Both the position numbers and the translations under genes were made by a program. This document shows positions 6,685 through 14,503 of a stretch of DNA of 64,000 bases, one piece after another. Location: NCBI GenBank assembly GCA_020622165.1, contig JACNMN010000013.1, positions 1-64,000 of the forward strand, read 5' to 3'. This DNA is from Boseongicola sp. H5. GTDB taxonomy: Bacteria; Pseudomonadota; Alphaproteobacteria; Rhodobacterales; Rhodobacteraceae. The notes under the pieces are model-generated. The model was given only the letters and a program-made list of their open reading frames with translations. It made no database searches and was not told where the DNA came from. Numbering within the stretch: position 1 is the stretch's first letter; the number at the start of each line of letters is the position of its first letter.

Positions 6685-9600
6685 GCGCTCAGGTCCATCG
6701 TGATGGTTTTCATGATCCGGTCGGTTTCGGCCAGGATTTTCAGGATGCGCTGGTAGTGCTTCACGTCATCGAAGGTCAGAGCGCGGCCCTTTCGGTCCTT
6801 AAGCCACTTCTGGGCGGGCTGGTAGCCGCCGATGTAGAAGCCCCATGACACTTCGGGGGCGTTGTCGAAATACTGGGTCTTGTTGATCCAGACCTTGCCA
6901 TCGGCATAGCTGGGCTTGTCCACGACGTTGTCGCCGTCGCCCGTGAACGGGTAAGGAGTTTGACCGATGGTGGCGGGGTCCATCAGGTGCAGCTTGCGTA
7001 GGTCGGTGCCCTTGGCCGACACATCCCAGAACTCGTCTGGGCTTGTGGGCCAAGGGATGCGGGGGAAGTCGATCTTCAGAAACTCGGCAAAAGTCTCGCG
7101 ATAGGCGGGACAATGCAGGACGCCATAGATGTAATCGAAGACGGCTATCTCGTCGGGAGTGCCCTTGTCAGGGTGTGCAGCCATCTCTTGCAGGCGTTCA
7201 TAGAGCTTGCGGTCGAAGTTCACCCGGCGCGTCTGGTCGAGCTCTTGTTCGTCGGGGTAGAGGTAAAGGGGGAACAGTGAGTTACTGTCGTATGCGTCAT
7301 AGGTTTTGTGGCCGCAAAGCATGTTTGTAACAACTCCACCGCCCTGATCCTTCTTAATCTTGGGGGTTATCAGGCCAAAGTTTTCGCCGTTCAGCATATG
7401 GTGCATGAAGTCGAACCGTCCCCAGTCCACCATGTCCGGTCGGTAGAGAATCGCCCGCGTGTCGAAGGGACGATAGGCGATTGATGTGATATCCGAGGCC
7501 CAGTCCGCGCTCTGAAGCGCAGCACGAGCGGTAGGGAGCTTCCATCCGCGAGAGTCACCGGGAGGGTATTTCACAGCCTTCTTATTCGGGAAAAACTCGG
7601 CACGAACCTGATCGTCGGTTTTGGCAGGATCGGCGAAGCGTGTGATCCTGTCCTTTAGACCTTGCTTGGTGAAGTCGATCACAAGGCCATCCTTTGCAGT
7701 TACGATGCCGGTAACGTTGGCGGGCATGAAATCGGCTATTCCAAAGCCCTTGGCGTAGACCGCGCTCAGGGTGTGATCGCGTGGCACAAAGGCATATTGG
7801 GGAGCCGTATAGTCGATTCGATTGGTGACGGGCGTTCCAATCCGACCAGCTTCGAGACAAGCGTATTTTCCTTCGCGTGTGCCCCAGAAATCGCCGTGCC
7901 AGACCTCGGCCAATCCCTTCTTCTTATTGTTGCCAGTCTTCACCGCGATGATGATTGCCACGCCTTGCTGGATATCGAAGACATTCTTGTCGGGCTTGCC
8001 TTCAGGCGTGACCTCTTTTTTGTTGGCATTGCCATGCAGGTCGATGACGTGAATGCGGTCGAACGTGTTCAGCAAGTGCCAGCGCATTCCCCGGAAGGTT
8101 GGATTGTCGAGGTAGCCATGGTTGGTGATGAAGCCGAGGATGCCTTCGCCGTTCTTCTCGATTAGGCTTTCCGAAAGGCGGATGAACTTCACATAGTCGT
8201 CTTGCAGCCAGTGCTTGCGTTCGCCGAAATGAACGCCATCGATGTATTTGTAATCCTCGATCAGGTTGGTGATCCAGTCCCCCATGTTGTGCGAGATGCC
8301 AGAATAGGGCGGGTTCCCGATCACGCACATGATGGGCATGTCGCGCTTGATCGTGTTCGCCCCCTTGGCCTCGCGCGATAGCCATTGGGTGAAAGGCAAG
8401 GTCTGGTTGGCGGGTTCACCTTCCTCAAGGCTGTTTGTCAGGTAGACCGACAGGCGCGGCGGGGTCGATGTGGGCTTGTAGCCCATTTCGGTCAGGATCA
8501 TGTCGAGCTTCATGTGGCACATAGCATAGGATGCCATCAGCAACTCGAACCCGTGCAGACGGGGGATCAGGTCATCCTCGATATATTGCGACCACATGCC
8601 GGGGGCGACGCCTTTCACCTTGGGCGCGATCTGCTTGATGACCTCGGCCAGAAAGGTGCCGGTGCCGGTGGCAGGGTCGAGTATCTGGACGCGGTGAACG
8701 TCCTTCTTGATCGTGACTGCCTTGCCTTTCTTGTCGGTCTGGCCGGTGTCCCAGTCGATTGTGACCTTGGACGTGTCGGCAAGGCCATCAGGCAGGCCGA
8801 ACTCGGTTTGCAGCACCTCGTCCACGGCGCGCACGATGAAGTTGACCACGGGTTCGGGGGTATACCACACGCCGCGCGCTTTCCGCTTGGCAGGGTTATA
8901 GGCGGCAAGGAAGGTCTCATAGAAATGCAGGAAGGGGTCTTTCTGGCCCGTCAGCTTGCCGAAGTTCTCCATGATCTTGCTGACGTTCGCGGCCTGAAAG
9001 ACAGCGGCCAGATCGTCGATGATCCAAGCGATACGGTCATCTAGGTCCGCGCCCGCGACATAGCTAAATAAACTGCGCAGGAAGGGGTTCGATTTGGGCA
9101 GGAGGTCCAACGCCTCTTGGCGGCTAAACGTTTCGAGGGTGGTATCGTGTAGGCGGGCGGCGAACATGCCATAAGCGATGGTTTCGGCGTAGATGTCCGC
9201 GAAATCCTCGGGCGCGATGTCGTGGATCAGGTGTTCCCTGAAGGCTTGGTATTGCCCGGTCAATTCGCTTTGCAGGTCGGTGTCTGTCCGAAGCGCCTGA
9301 AACAGCACGTCCTTGATCAAGATGGCCTTGCCCGCCATACGTTCAGCCAGATCCTTGGGGCTGGTGATGGTCTGGGGGCGCTGGGCGATGAAGTCGAGCA
9401 GTAAGTTTTCAAGCTGGGCGTAGGTGTCGGGTTTGGGCTGGATGCCCATCATGTAATCGCCAATCGTGATAGAGGCGACCAACTGGCCGTTGCGGTAGAA
9501 ATCCCAGTCGAGACAGTTGGTGTAGATCAGGTTGGCCAGACCTTTGACGTATCTGTCATGCTGGCGCTTGTTCGCGTCCTTGAGGTTGCGGATGTCGATG

Positions 9601-9821
9601 TCGATGTCCTTGGCCTCAAGGTGGCCTATGGCGATGTTGTCGCGCAAGACGATGAAATCGGGTGCGCCCACGGCGGATTTGGCTGGGTCATTGACCGGGG
9701 TAAGGTCATCGCCAAGGGCCTTCAAAAGGTCGTGCAGCGCCGGACGATATGCATGTTCGCGGGCGATGTTGGTCTTGTGGACGTCCTGCACGCGGGCGAT
9801 GAAATCACTGATAATCGTCAT
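6681..9821 (-). CDS. Single-chain restriction-modification enzyme: nuclease-N6-adenine methyltransferase-specificity fusion (type ISP/IIG-like)
   Basis: 1046 residues in three parts. The N-terminal nuclease core has PDF at 54-56 and GHLEAKD at 66-72 (Asp55, Glu69, Lys71). After a helical region the methyltransferase shows the SAM motif DPATGTGTF near residue 380 and the catalytic NPPY near residue 500, typical of N6-adenine methylation. The last 350 residues look like the specificity domain of LlaBIII/type ISP enzymes. I see no Walker A or helicase motif, so unlike true type ISP enzymes it lacks the translocase and resembles type IIG. The ATG at 9821 is preceded by AGGGGA. It heads the three-gene cassette and follows the recombinase by 60 bases. 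Confidence 0.85.
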   Translation of the reverse strand: MTIISDFIARVQDVHKTNIAREHAYRPALHDLLKALGDDLTPVNDPAKSAVGAPDFIVLRDNIAIGHLEAKDIDIDIRNLKDANKRQHDRYVKGLANLIYTNCLDWDFYRNGQLVASITIGDYMMGIQPKPDTYAQLENLLLDFIAQRPQTITSPKDLAERMAGKAILIKDVLFQALRTDTDLQSELTGQYQAFREHLIHDIAPEDFADIYAETIAYGMFAARLHDTTLETFSRQEALDLLPKSNPFLRSLFSYVAGADLDDRIAWIIDDLAAVFQAANVSKIMENFGKLTGQKDPFLHFYETFLAAYNPAKRKARGVWYTPEPVVNFIVRAVDEVLQTEFGLPDGLADTSKVTIDWDTGQTDKKGKAVTIKKDVHRVQILDPATGTGTFLAEVIKQIAPKVKGVAPGMWSQYIEDDLIPRLHGFELLMASYAMCHMKLDMILTEMGYKPTSTPPRLSVYLTNSLEEGEPANQTLPFTQWLSREAKGANTIKRDMPIMCVIGNPPYSGISHNMGDWITNLIEDYKYIDGVHFGERKHWLQDDYVKFIRLSESLIEKNGEGILGFITNHGYLDNPTFRGMRWHLLNTFDRIHVIDLHGNANKKEVTPEGKPDKNVFDIQQGVAIIIAVKTGNNKKKGLAEVWHGDFWGTREGKYACLEAGRIGTPVTNRIDYTAPQYAFVPRDHTLSAVYAKGFGIADFMPANVTGIVTAKDGLVIDFTKQGLKDRITRFADPAKTDDQVRAEFFPNKKAVKYPPGDSRGWKLPTARAALQSADWASDITSIAYRPFDTRAILYRPDMVDWGRFDFMHHMLNGENFGLITPKIKKDQGGGVVTNMLCGHKTYDAYDSNSLFPLYLYPDEQELDQTRRVNFDRKLYERLQEMAAHPDKGTPDEIAVFDYIYGVLHCPAYRETFAEFLKIDFPRIPWPTSPDEFWDVSAKGTDLRKLHLMDPATIGQTPYPFTGDGDNVVDKPSYADGKVWINKTQYFDNAPEVSWGFYIGGYQPAQKWLKDRKGRALTFDDVKHYQRILKILAETDRIMKTITMDLSA

Positions 9822-9881
9822 GTATTCCCCTGTTTGACGTGACCTTAGCGAATGGCCGTGCAGCAAGGGAAGCGGAAAGGG

Positions 9882-10901
9882 TCAGGCCATGCCCCGGATC
9901 AGCTGCCCCTGCCGTTGCGAGGAAACCGGGCAATAGGCGCTGAGAGTGGTGGCGATGTTCTCATGCCCCATGTTCAGCGACCACGCCTTGAATTGTTCCG
10001 GGGTCTTGCAGTGATCATTGGACATCACGCCCAGCGTTTTGCGGAAGCTGTGAGGGTGAAAGGATGGCAGGCCCGCGCCGGTGAAGGCGTCCTTGATCAC
10101 GACGCGGATTTTTCCGGCGTTGCTGTAGGTGTCGCGCGACAAGCCTAGGCAGGCGAAGCTGCCGTTTCGCACACCCATGAGGGGCTTGGGAAACAGGGCG
10201 TCTTCGGGGCCGAAAAGCTGATCTTTGCGCAGGAAGTCCACCCAGGCACGGAAGGTGTCAAGATAGGCGTCATCGACCGGGTAGAACCAGGTCGTGAAGG
10301 TCTTGGCACCTTTCGTTTTCACGTCTCGGGCGTCCTGATAGACGCAGTTCTCCACCAGATCGATGCGCTTCAGTCGCATAGATGCAACCGCCCCATCCCG
10401 TGCGCCGGTCAGCATGAGGAAAGCGAACAGGGCCTTGTCTCGGCGTTGCAGGGGCGTTGTGGCGGGCATCTGGTCAAAGGCATGGCGTGCCTGTTCCGGT
10501 GTCGGGAAGGGCGTGTCGCGCTGGGCATGGGCCACGCGGGCATCCTTGGCGTTCAGGTTGAAATACTGGGCATCGGCATAGGCAATGCGCGACTTGTAAC
10601 CGGGCTGACCCGCCAGCCACAGAAAGAAGGCTTTGACGGCGCGCAGTGTGCTGTCGATGGTGGCCTTGGACAATGGCGCGCCGGTGCGGGCGTTCTTCTC
10701 GGCGGCCAACTTTTGCTTGAAGGTCATGGCCTGATCGATGTGGAAACGCTTGAACGGCTTGAACCCGGTGCTGCGCTCGAAGCGCAAGATCGCGTCGGCG
10801 GCCTTGTCCACCGTCGCCATGTCGCAGCCTTTGGCTTCGCGCAGGAAGTGCCTGTAGCGACGCTTGATCCGTTCGTTTTCTTCGTTGAATTTCCGGGTCA
10901 T
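9882..10901 (-). CDS. Tyrosine recombinase (second recombinase of the island)
   Basis: 339 residues. An N-terminal SAM-like core-binding domain (about 30-120, with LSKATIDSTLRAVKAFFLWLAG) precedes a catalytic domain carrying all expected residues: Arg in LTGARDGAVASMR, His and Arg in HPHSFRKT, His in LNMGHENIATT and the nucleophile Tyr in LSAYCP. It would break and rejoin DNA at a site-specific core. It lies between the HTH/zinc-ribbon gene and the restriction cassette and is distinct from the integrase at the island's end. It may serve a nested element or invert or excise part of the island. Confidence 0.88.
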   Translation of the reverse strand: MTRKFNEENERIKRRYRHFLREAKGCDMATVDKAADAILRFERSTGFKPFKRFHIDQAMTFKQKLAAEKNARTGAPLSKATIDSTLRAVKAFFLWLAGQPGYKSRIAYADAQYFNLNAKDARVAHAQRDTPFPTPEQARHAFDQMPATTPLQRRDKALFAFLMLTGARDGAVASMRLKRIDLVENCVYQDARDVKTKGAKTFTTWFYPVDDAYLDTFRAWVDFLRKDQLFGPEDALFPKPLMGVRNGSFACLGLSRDTYSNAGKIRVVIKDAFTGAGLPSFHPHSFRKTLGVMSNDHCKTPEQFKAWSLNMGHENIATTLSAYCPVSSQRQGQLIRGMA

Positions 10902-10950
10902 TGTGATGCCTCCGTGAAGTGATGGTTTGAGAGGGGTTCGACGGTATCCT

Positions 10951-11376
10951 TTAGGCTGTCGGCCCGTCCTTCATGGCGACGTTGAAAATCCGGCTGATCT
11001 GGTCGATCTGGCCTTTGCCGATCATGCGGTTGCAGGTGCCGCCGCACACGTCGCACAGGCCCAAAAGACGCGCGGTTTTCGGGGTCTGGGGGATGCAATC
11101 GACCAATAGGCCCATTGGCGTGCGGGCGGCCTTGCAGGAAAAACAATAGAGCTGATCCGCCTGCAGCGTGACCTTACCATTTGCAGCCCTCTCTTGAAGA
11201 AAGCTGCGCAGCGTGTCGCCCAGGATCAGGAAAGGCCGTTGCGACTTCATCAACGGCAGGCCCGCCTTGACCCAGCTGCGCACCGTGCCGGTCGATACGT
11301 CCAGCGCCGTGGCGGCTTCCTCAATCGTGTAGGTGCGTGCAGCGCGCAGGGCGCGGGGATTGGGCCGTTTAGCCAT
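10951..11376 (-). CDS. Helix-turn-helix protein with C-terminal zinc ribbon
   Basis: 141 residues. The N-terminal part (TYTIEEAATALDVSTGTVRSWVKAGLP) is a MerR/excisionase-like winged helix-turn-helix. The C-terminal half holds two Cys pairs (CFSC and CDVCGGTC) spaced like a zinc ribbon. This suggests a small DNA-binding regulator or directionality factor. It sits 49 bases upstream of the second tyrosine recombinase on the same strand, so it may control or assist that enzyme. No named family is recognised with confidence. Confidence 0.7.
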   Translation of the reverse strand: MAKRPNPRALRAARTYTIEEAATALDVSTGTVRSWVKAGLPLMKSQRPFLILGDTLRSFLQERAANGKVTLQADQLYCFSCKAARTPMGLLVDCIPQTPKTARLLGLCDVCGGTCNRMIGKGQIDQISRIFNVAMKDGPTA

Positions 11377-11415
11377 AGGCGCGCCACCATGCGCAGAATG
11401 TGCCCATCAGGCAAA

Positions 11416-11607
11416 TCACTCTGCTTTTCCCTGCGCCTTGGACGCTTCCCAAGCCTCGATCTCGGAGAGTTTCCAACGGGTGCACCCCGGCGAAAGCTTA
11501 ACCGGGCGGGGAAAGGTCGGGTCTTCGCGCATCCAGCGGCGCGGGGTCAGGTGGTGAACGCCAAAGCGTGCCCCGATCTGACGGTCGGACAGGTAGGTTT
11601 CAGCCAT
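11416..11607 (-). CDS. AlpA-like excisionase/regulator
   Basis: A 63-residue DNA-binding protein with a winged helix-turn-helix (YLSDRQIGARFGVHHLTPRRWM) followed by FPRPVKLSPGCTRWKLSEIEAW, the signature of AlpA/phage excisionase proteins. In P4-type elements AlpA activates integrase expression and excision. I prefer the internal ATG at 11607 because GGAG lies six bases upstream; the ATG at 11619 has none. It lies downstream of the integrase and the unknown gene, as is common in tRNA-borne islands. Confidence 0.85.
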   Translation of the reverse strand: MAETYLSDRQIGARFGVHHLTPRRWMREDPTFPRPVKLSPGCTRWKLSEIEAWEASKAQGKAE

Positions 11608-11674
11608 ATCAATCTCCATGCGATCTTGTGCTTGGAGATTTGATCAGTTGGACGGCGCTTAAAATTGGGTCAGG

Positions 11675-12442
11675 TCAGCTTACCCTGGGGACGGACTGCT
11701 TCCCCCCCTCCAATGGCGGCAACTCTCCACTTTCGACAGCTAGCCGATACCCGCGATCAACCCACACGAGGAGATTGTCCTCTCCCACCAAGACGGGCGC
11801 AGCATTCAATTCGGCGGGGAAGTATCTTTTTACGTCCCAGAGGTTCCAACTGCTCACGTCCGTGACGCCTTCCAAGGCCAGCTGAAAGGCAGCCGTTGTT
11901 CTGATGATGGAGGCCACCACCTCTGGCACTTGGTCCCACATGTGTGTGTCTTCGAGATATTCGCTTGCAGACACGCGCGCAGCACAAATGTGGGCAACAC
12001 TTCGATACTTCCTGAAAATTTTTTCCAAAGATGCCGCATCGCCGGTAACAGGTTTTACCTGTTCCTGGCCGTTTGGGTCTAAGCCGGGTCGGAAGGTGAC
12101 CTTTCCGAAATCATAGGCTGCATGGGACGCAATAATGGATGCTCGATTGAGGCTTGGGCGAAGGCCGTTGCTCCGCAGCCAAATATACGCAACCGCAATG
12201 AAGCCAACGCTGTATAACTGCGTTGATCGTTTTTCAATTAGCTTGGCGGTGACTTGCAATATCTCCGAAGGCTTGTAACCTTCCTGGCCAACGCGAAGAA
12301 ACTCGGCACGTTCAATCGCAGCTATCATCACGGCTTGCTCTTGATCACGCGGGCTTTCCGGAAAGAAGCACGCGGCAAGAAGGCGATGATATGCATCCGG
12401 TTCAGTGTGAAGGCCGTCGCGCGATAGGATCAGGTGCCGCAT
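11675..12442 (-). CDS. Hypothetical protein coupled to the integrase
   Basis: 255 residues of no family I recognise. No signal peptide, membrane span or catalytic motif is evident. It is rich in aromatic residues, with a mixed alpha/beta look and a helical segment around IEKRSTQLYSVGFIAVAYIWL. The ATG at 12442 comes one base after the integrase stop, so the two are translated from one message. This coupling suggests a function in integration, excision or island maintenance, or simply cargo carried under the integrase promoter. Base composition is more AT-rich than the flanking core genes. Confidence 0.6.
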   Translation of the reverse strand: MRHLILSRDGLHTEPDAYHRLLAACFFPESPRDQEQAVMIAAIERAEFLRVGQEGYKPSEILQVTAKLIEKRSTQLYSVGFIAVAYIWLRSNGLRPSLNRASIIASHAAYDFGKVTFRPGLDPNGQEQVKPVTGDAASLEKIFRKYRSVAHICAARVSASEYLEDTHMWDQVPEVVASIIRTTAAFQLALEGVTDVSSWNLWDVKRYFPAELNAAPVLVGEDNLLVWVDRGYRLAVESGELPPLEGGKQSVPRVS

Positions 12443-12443
12443 G

Positions 12444-13730
12444 TCACAACCTGACAACTTTGGCCGACAGATGCGTGTTCGTTAGAAACACGCTCCAATC
12501 CGCCATCATCCGCCGCCGCTTTTCAATCATGTCGCCGCGCCGATAGCTGGCCTCTACCGCGTTGCTGATTTTGTGGGCCAGCGCGACCTCGGCCATGTCG
12601 CCGGGGAAACTGGTGCGTTCGGCCACCCAATCGCGGAAGGTGCTGCGCAGGCCATGGGGCACGGCAGGGCGCTTTGACACGCGGTCGATGAACCCCGGCC
12701 CGTCCTTGGCAACCTCGGCCTCGTGCATCCGCTTCATGGTCGCGGATAGCGTCATGTCGGAAAGCATCCCGCCGCGTGCCGCCGGGAACACCAGCGGGTT
12801 GCCCTCAAGACGCGGCAGGGCCTTCAACAGCGCCACGGCGCGGGCAGACAGGGGAACGCGATGTTCCTTGCCCATCTTCATCCGCGCGGCGGGTATGACC
12901 CATAGCGCCTTGTCCATGTCGATTTCATCCCAACGCGCGCCGCGCACCTCTTTGGAGCGAAGGGCGGTCAGGGCCACAAACTCCAACGCACGCGCCCCGA
13001 ACCCGTCACGGGTCTGCAAGGCCGCGAACCAGCGCGGGGCATCATCCAACGACAGGGCGGGGTGATGTTCTTCCTCGGCCACCTTGGACGGGGTGGGCAA
13101 CAGTTCCTTGAGGTTGCCAGCCCAGCGCGCGGGGTTGTCGCCGGTGCGGTGCCCCGCGACCGTGGCCCAGCTCAGAACGGCCTCGATCCGCCCGCGCAGG
13201 CGTGACGCGGTTTCGGTCTTTTCCAGCCAAAGGGGTTGCAGCACGCGCAGCACGTCTTGCGTGGTGATGTCCTGCACCAGCATCTTGCCCAGTTCGGGGC
13301 TGGCGTAAGTGGCAAGGGTGTTTTCCCATTGCTGGCGGTGCTTGGGGTTCTTGAAGGCATCCAGCTTGGCGGCAAGGCATTTCTCCGTCGCCTTGTCGAA
13401 GGTCAGCCCCCGGCGCTGCGCGGCGATTAGCGCGGCCTTCACGGCCTTGCGTTCCTCTACCGGGTCAATGCCGCCCTCTATCTTGGCGCGGGCCTCACGG
13501 GCCTTGTCGCGGGCCTGTGAGAGCGTCACGCCGGGAAAGCCCCCAAGGCCGATATCGCGGCGCAGGGTGCCCACCTTGGCGCGCAGGACCCAAGACCGCC
13601 CGCCTCCGGGTGTAATCTGCAAGTGCAGGCCAGGAACGCCCCCGACCGAAAACAGGCGGTTTCGCGTGCCGCCCGGATGGGCAAGGCGCTTCACGTCCAG
13701 CGCGGTCAGTTCCGGCGCAACCTTGGGCAT
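12444..13730 (-). CDS. P4-type tyrosine integrase (DUF4102 family)
   Basis: 428 residues. An N-terminal DUF4102 arm-binding domain (about 8-95, GLHLQITPGGGRSWVLRAK and IGLGGFPGVTLSQAR) is followed by a core-binding domain and a catalytic domain. The catalytic set is complete: Arg in LTALRSKEVRGARW, Lys and His in KMGKEHRVPLS, His and Arg in HGLRSTFRDW, His in LAHKIS and Tyr in EASYRRGD. These integrases use tRNA 3' ends as attachment sites, which matches the flanking tRNA-Ser repeat. The gene lies about 160 bases inside the right attachment site, so it is the likely integrase of the island. Confidence 0.95.
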   Translation of the reverse strand: MPKVAPELTALDVKRLAHPGGTRNRLFSVGGVPGLHLQITPGGGRSWVLRAKVGTLRRDIGLGGFPGVTLSQARDKAREARAKIEGGIDPVEERKAVKAALIAAQRRGLTFDKATEKCLAAKLDAFKNPKHRQQWENTLATYASPELGKMLVQDITTQDVLRVLQPLWLEKTETASRLRGRIEAVLSWATVAGHRTGDNPARWAGNLKELLPTPSKVAEEEHHPALSLDDAPRWFAALQTRDGFGARALEFVALTALRSKEVRGARWDEIDMDKALWVIPAARMKMGKEHRVPLSARAVALLKALPRLEGNPLVFPAARGGMLSDMTLSATMKRMHEAEVAKDGPGFIDRVSKRPAVPHGLRSTFRDWVAERTSFPGDMAEVALAHKISNAVEASYRRGDMIEKRRRMMADWSVFLTNTHLSAKVVRL

Positions 13731-13888
13731 CTGATTATCCTACATGTCACCCCACATAAGGAATGTAACCGGGTGCATGTCATCGCACAAGCCTGCATAG
13801 ATGGATGTGGGGTGAGAGCCTTTCAAATAAGGCGCGAATGGCATCTATGTATATGATTGAACGTGAAAAAAATAGCGATGATGGCGGG

Positions 13889-13903
13889 CTGTCTCTCCGC
13901 CAC
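13889..13903. repeat. attR: right copy of the island direct repeat
   Basis: CTGTCTCTCCGCCAC, identical to the tRNA-Ser 3' end at 5115-5129. It lies 158 bases upstream of the integrase start in an otherwise gene-free stretch. What follows is presumably the sequence that originally lay downstream of the tRNA. Confidence 0.9.
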
Positions 13904-14201
13904 TTGTCATTGATTTCATCAAACTGGATCAGGATTTTCAGTTACTGCCCTGCTAGCAAAATCTGTGCGGTCGTTTCGTTCTATTCGCGCCGATGAGTTG
14001 CCCAAAGCTGGTCAGTTTTACTTGGCTGTTTCAGGGGCAGGCGGATCGCCCTTCCCAGGCCAGAACGTCAATGAGGCTCACGGCAGGATCGTCCAGGGCG
14101 AGTGTCAATACGTCGGGCACGGGTGCCCGAGCGGCGAAGGAGGCGGCTTTAACCTTGAGCCGCCGGAACCCGCGTGCTCGAACAAGATGTCGGGTGAAGA
14201 G
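13904..14201. other. Gene-free stretch to the right of the island
   Basis: No convincing gene. A minus-strand frame directly after the small membrane protein's stop (14201 down to about 14038) reads like protein (for example PDVLTLALDDPAVSLIDVL) but has no start codon, so it may be a decayed gene end. Between 14115 and 14172 lie overlapping inverted repeats: GGGCAC/GTGCCC, and an inner GGCGGCT/AGCCGCC stem inside CGGGT/ACCCG. Confidence 0.4.
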
Positions 14202-14330
14202 TTACAGGCTCGTTTCCCGATCAAGCTTCCTGGCCTGCAACGAGACCCACCAGATCACGCCGGCGCCGATCAGGAAAATTCCGAAACCTGCGAAAAAGAA
14301 ACAGATAAAAAGCATAGGTGAGATTGTCAT
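14202..14330 (-). CDS. Small single-span membrane protein (42 aa)
   Basis: A 42-residue frame starts at the ATG at 14330, five bases after a perfect GGAGG. Residues 6-30 (MLFICFFFAGFGIFLIG, then AGVIWWVS) form one strongly hydrophobic helix. A short basic tail (ARKLDRETSL) would lie in the cytoplasm. No family is recognised. The strong ribosome binding site and clean membrane-helix composition argue that it is real. It stands alone between the island and otsA. Function unknown. Confidence 0.6.
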   Translation of the reverse strand: MTISPMLFICFFFAGFGIFLIGAGVIWWVSLQARKLDRETSL

Positions 14331-14503
14331 GTGACCCTCCAGTCTGGTCATTCAGGAAACTGTCGAAGGGTTTGCTAGACCTGCGCCCGAAAGCTGGCCT
14401 TAACACGCATCAATGGCGGCGTTGATCTTCCATGTCGGAGCATTCGGGCTCGGGATGGCTGATCCGACACGCACTTGGGGTAACGGCCGAATTACTCTTC
14501 GGG

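Larger units (their letters stand above)
5115..13903. mobile_element. Genomic island inserted at tRNA-Ser(CGA)
   Basis: About 8.8 kb bounded by a 15-bp exact direct repeat made of the tRNA 3' end. All genes lie on the minus strand. Listed from the right end in transcription order they are: P4-type integrase, unknown protein, AlpA-like regulator, HTH/zinc-ribbon protein, second tyrosine recombinase, nuclease-methyltransferase fusion, and two further nuclease-like proteins. The boundaries, integrase and AlpA-like gene make this a typical integrative element carrying a restriction or defence cargo. No conjugation or phage structural genes are present, so it would rely on a helper for transfer. 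Confidence 0.9.

Noticed and set aside
5115..13903. Island considered as a prophage
   Set aside because: No capsid, tail, replication or lysis genes; two recombinases plus restriction genes fit an integrative island better.
14119..14180. Possible tRNA-like fold (GCCCGAGCGG stretch)
   Set aside because: No consistent acceptor, anticodon and T-arm set can be formed; it is only a nested hairpin.
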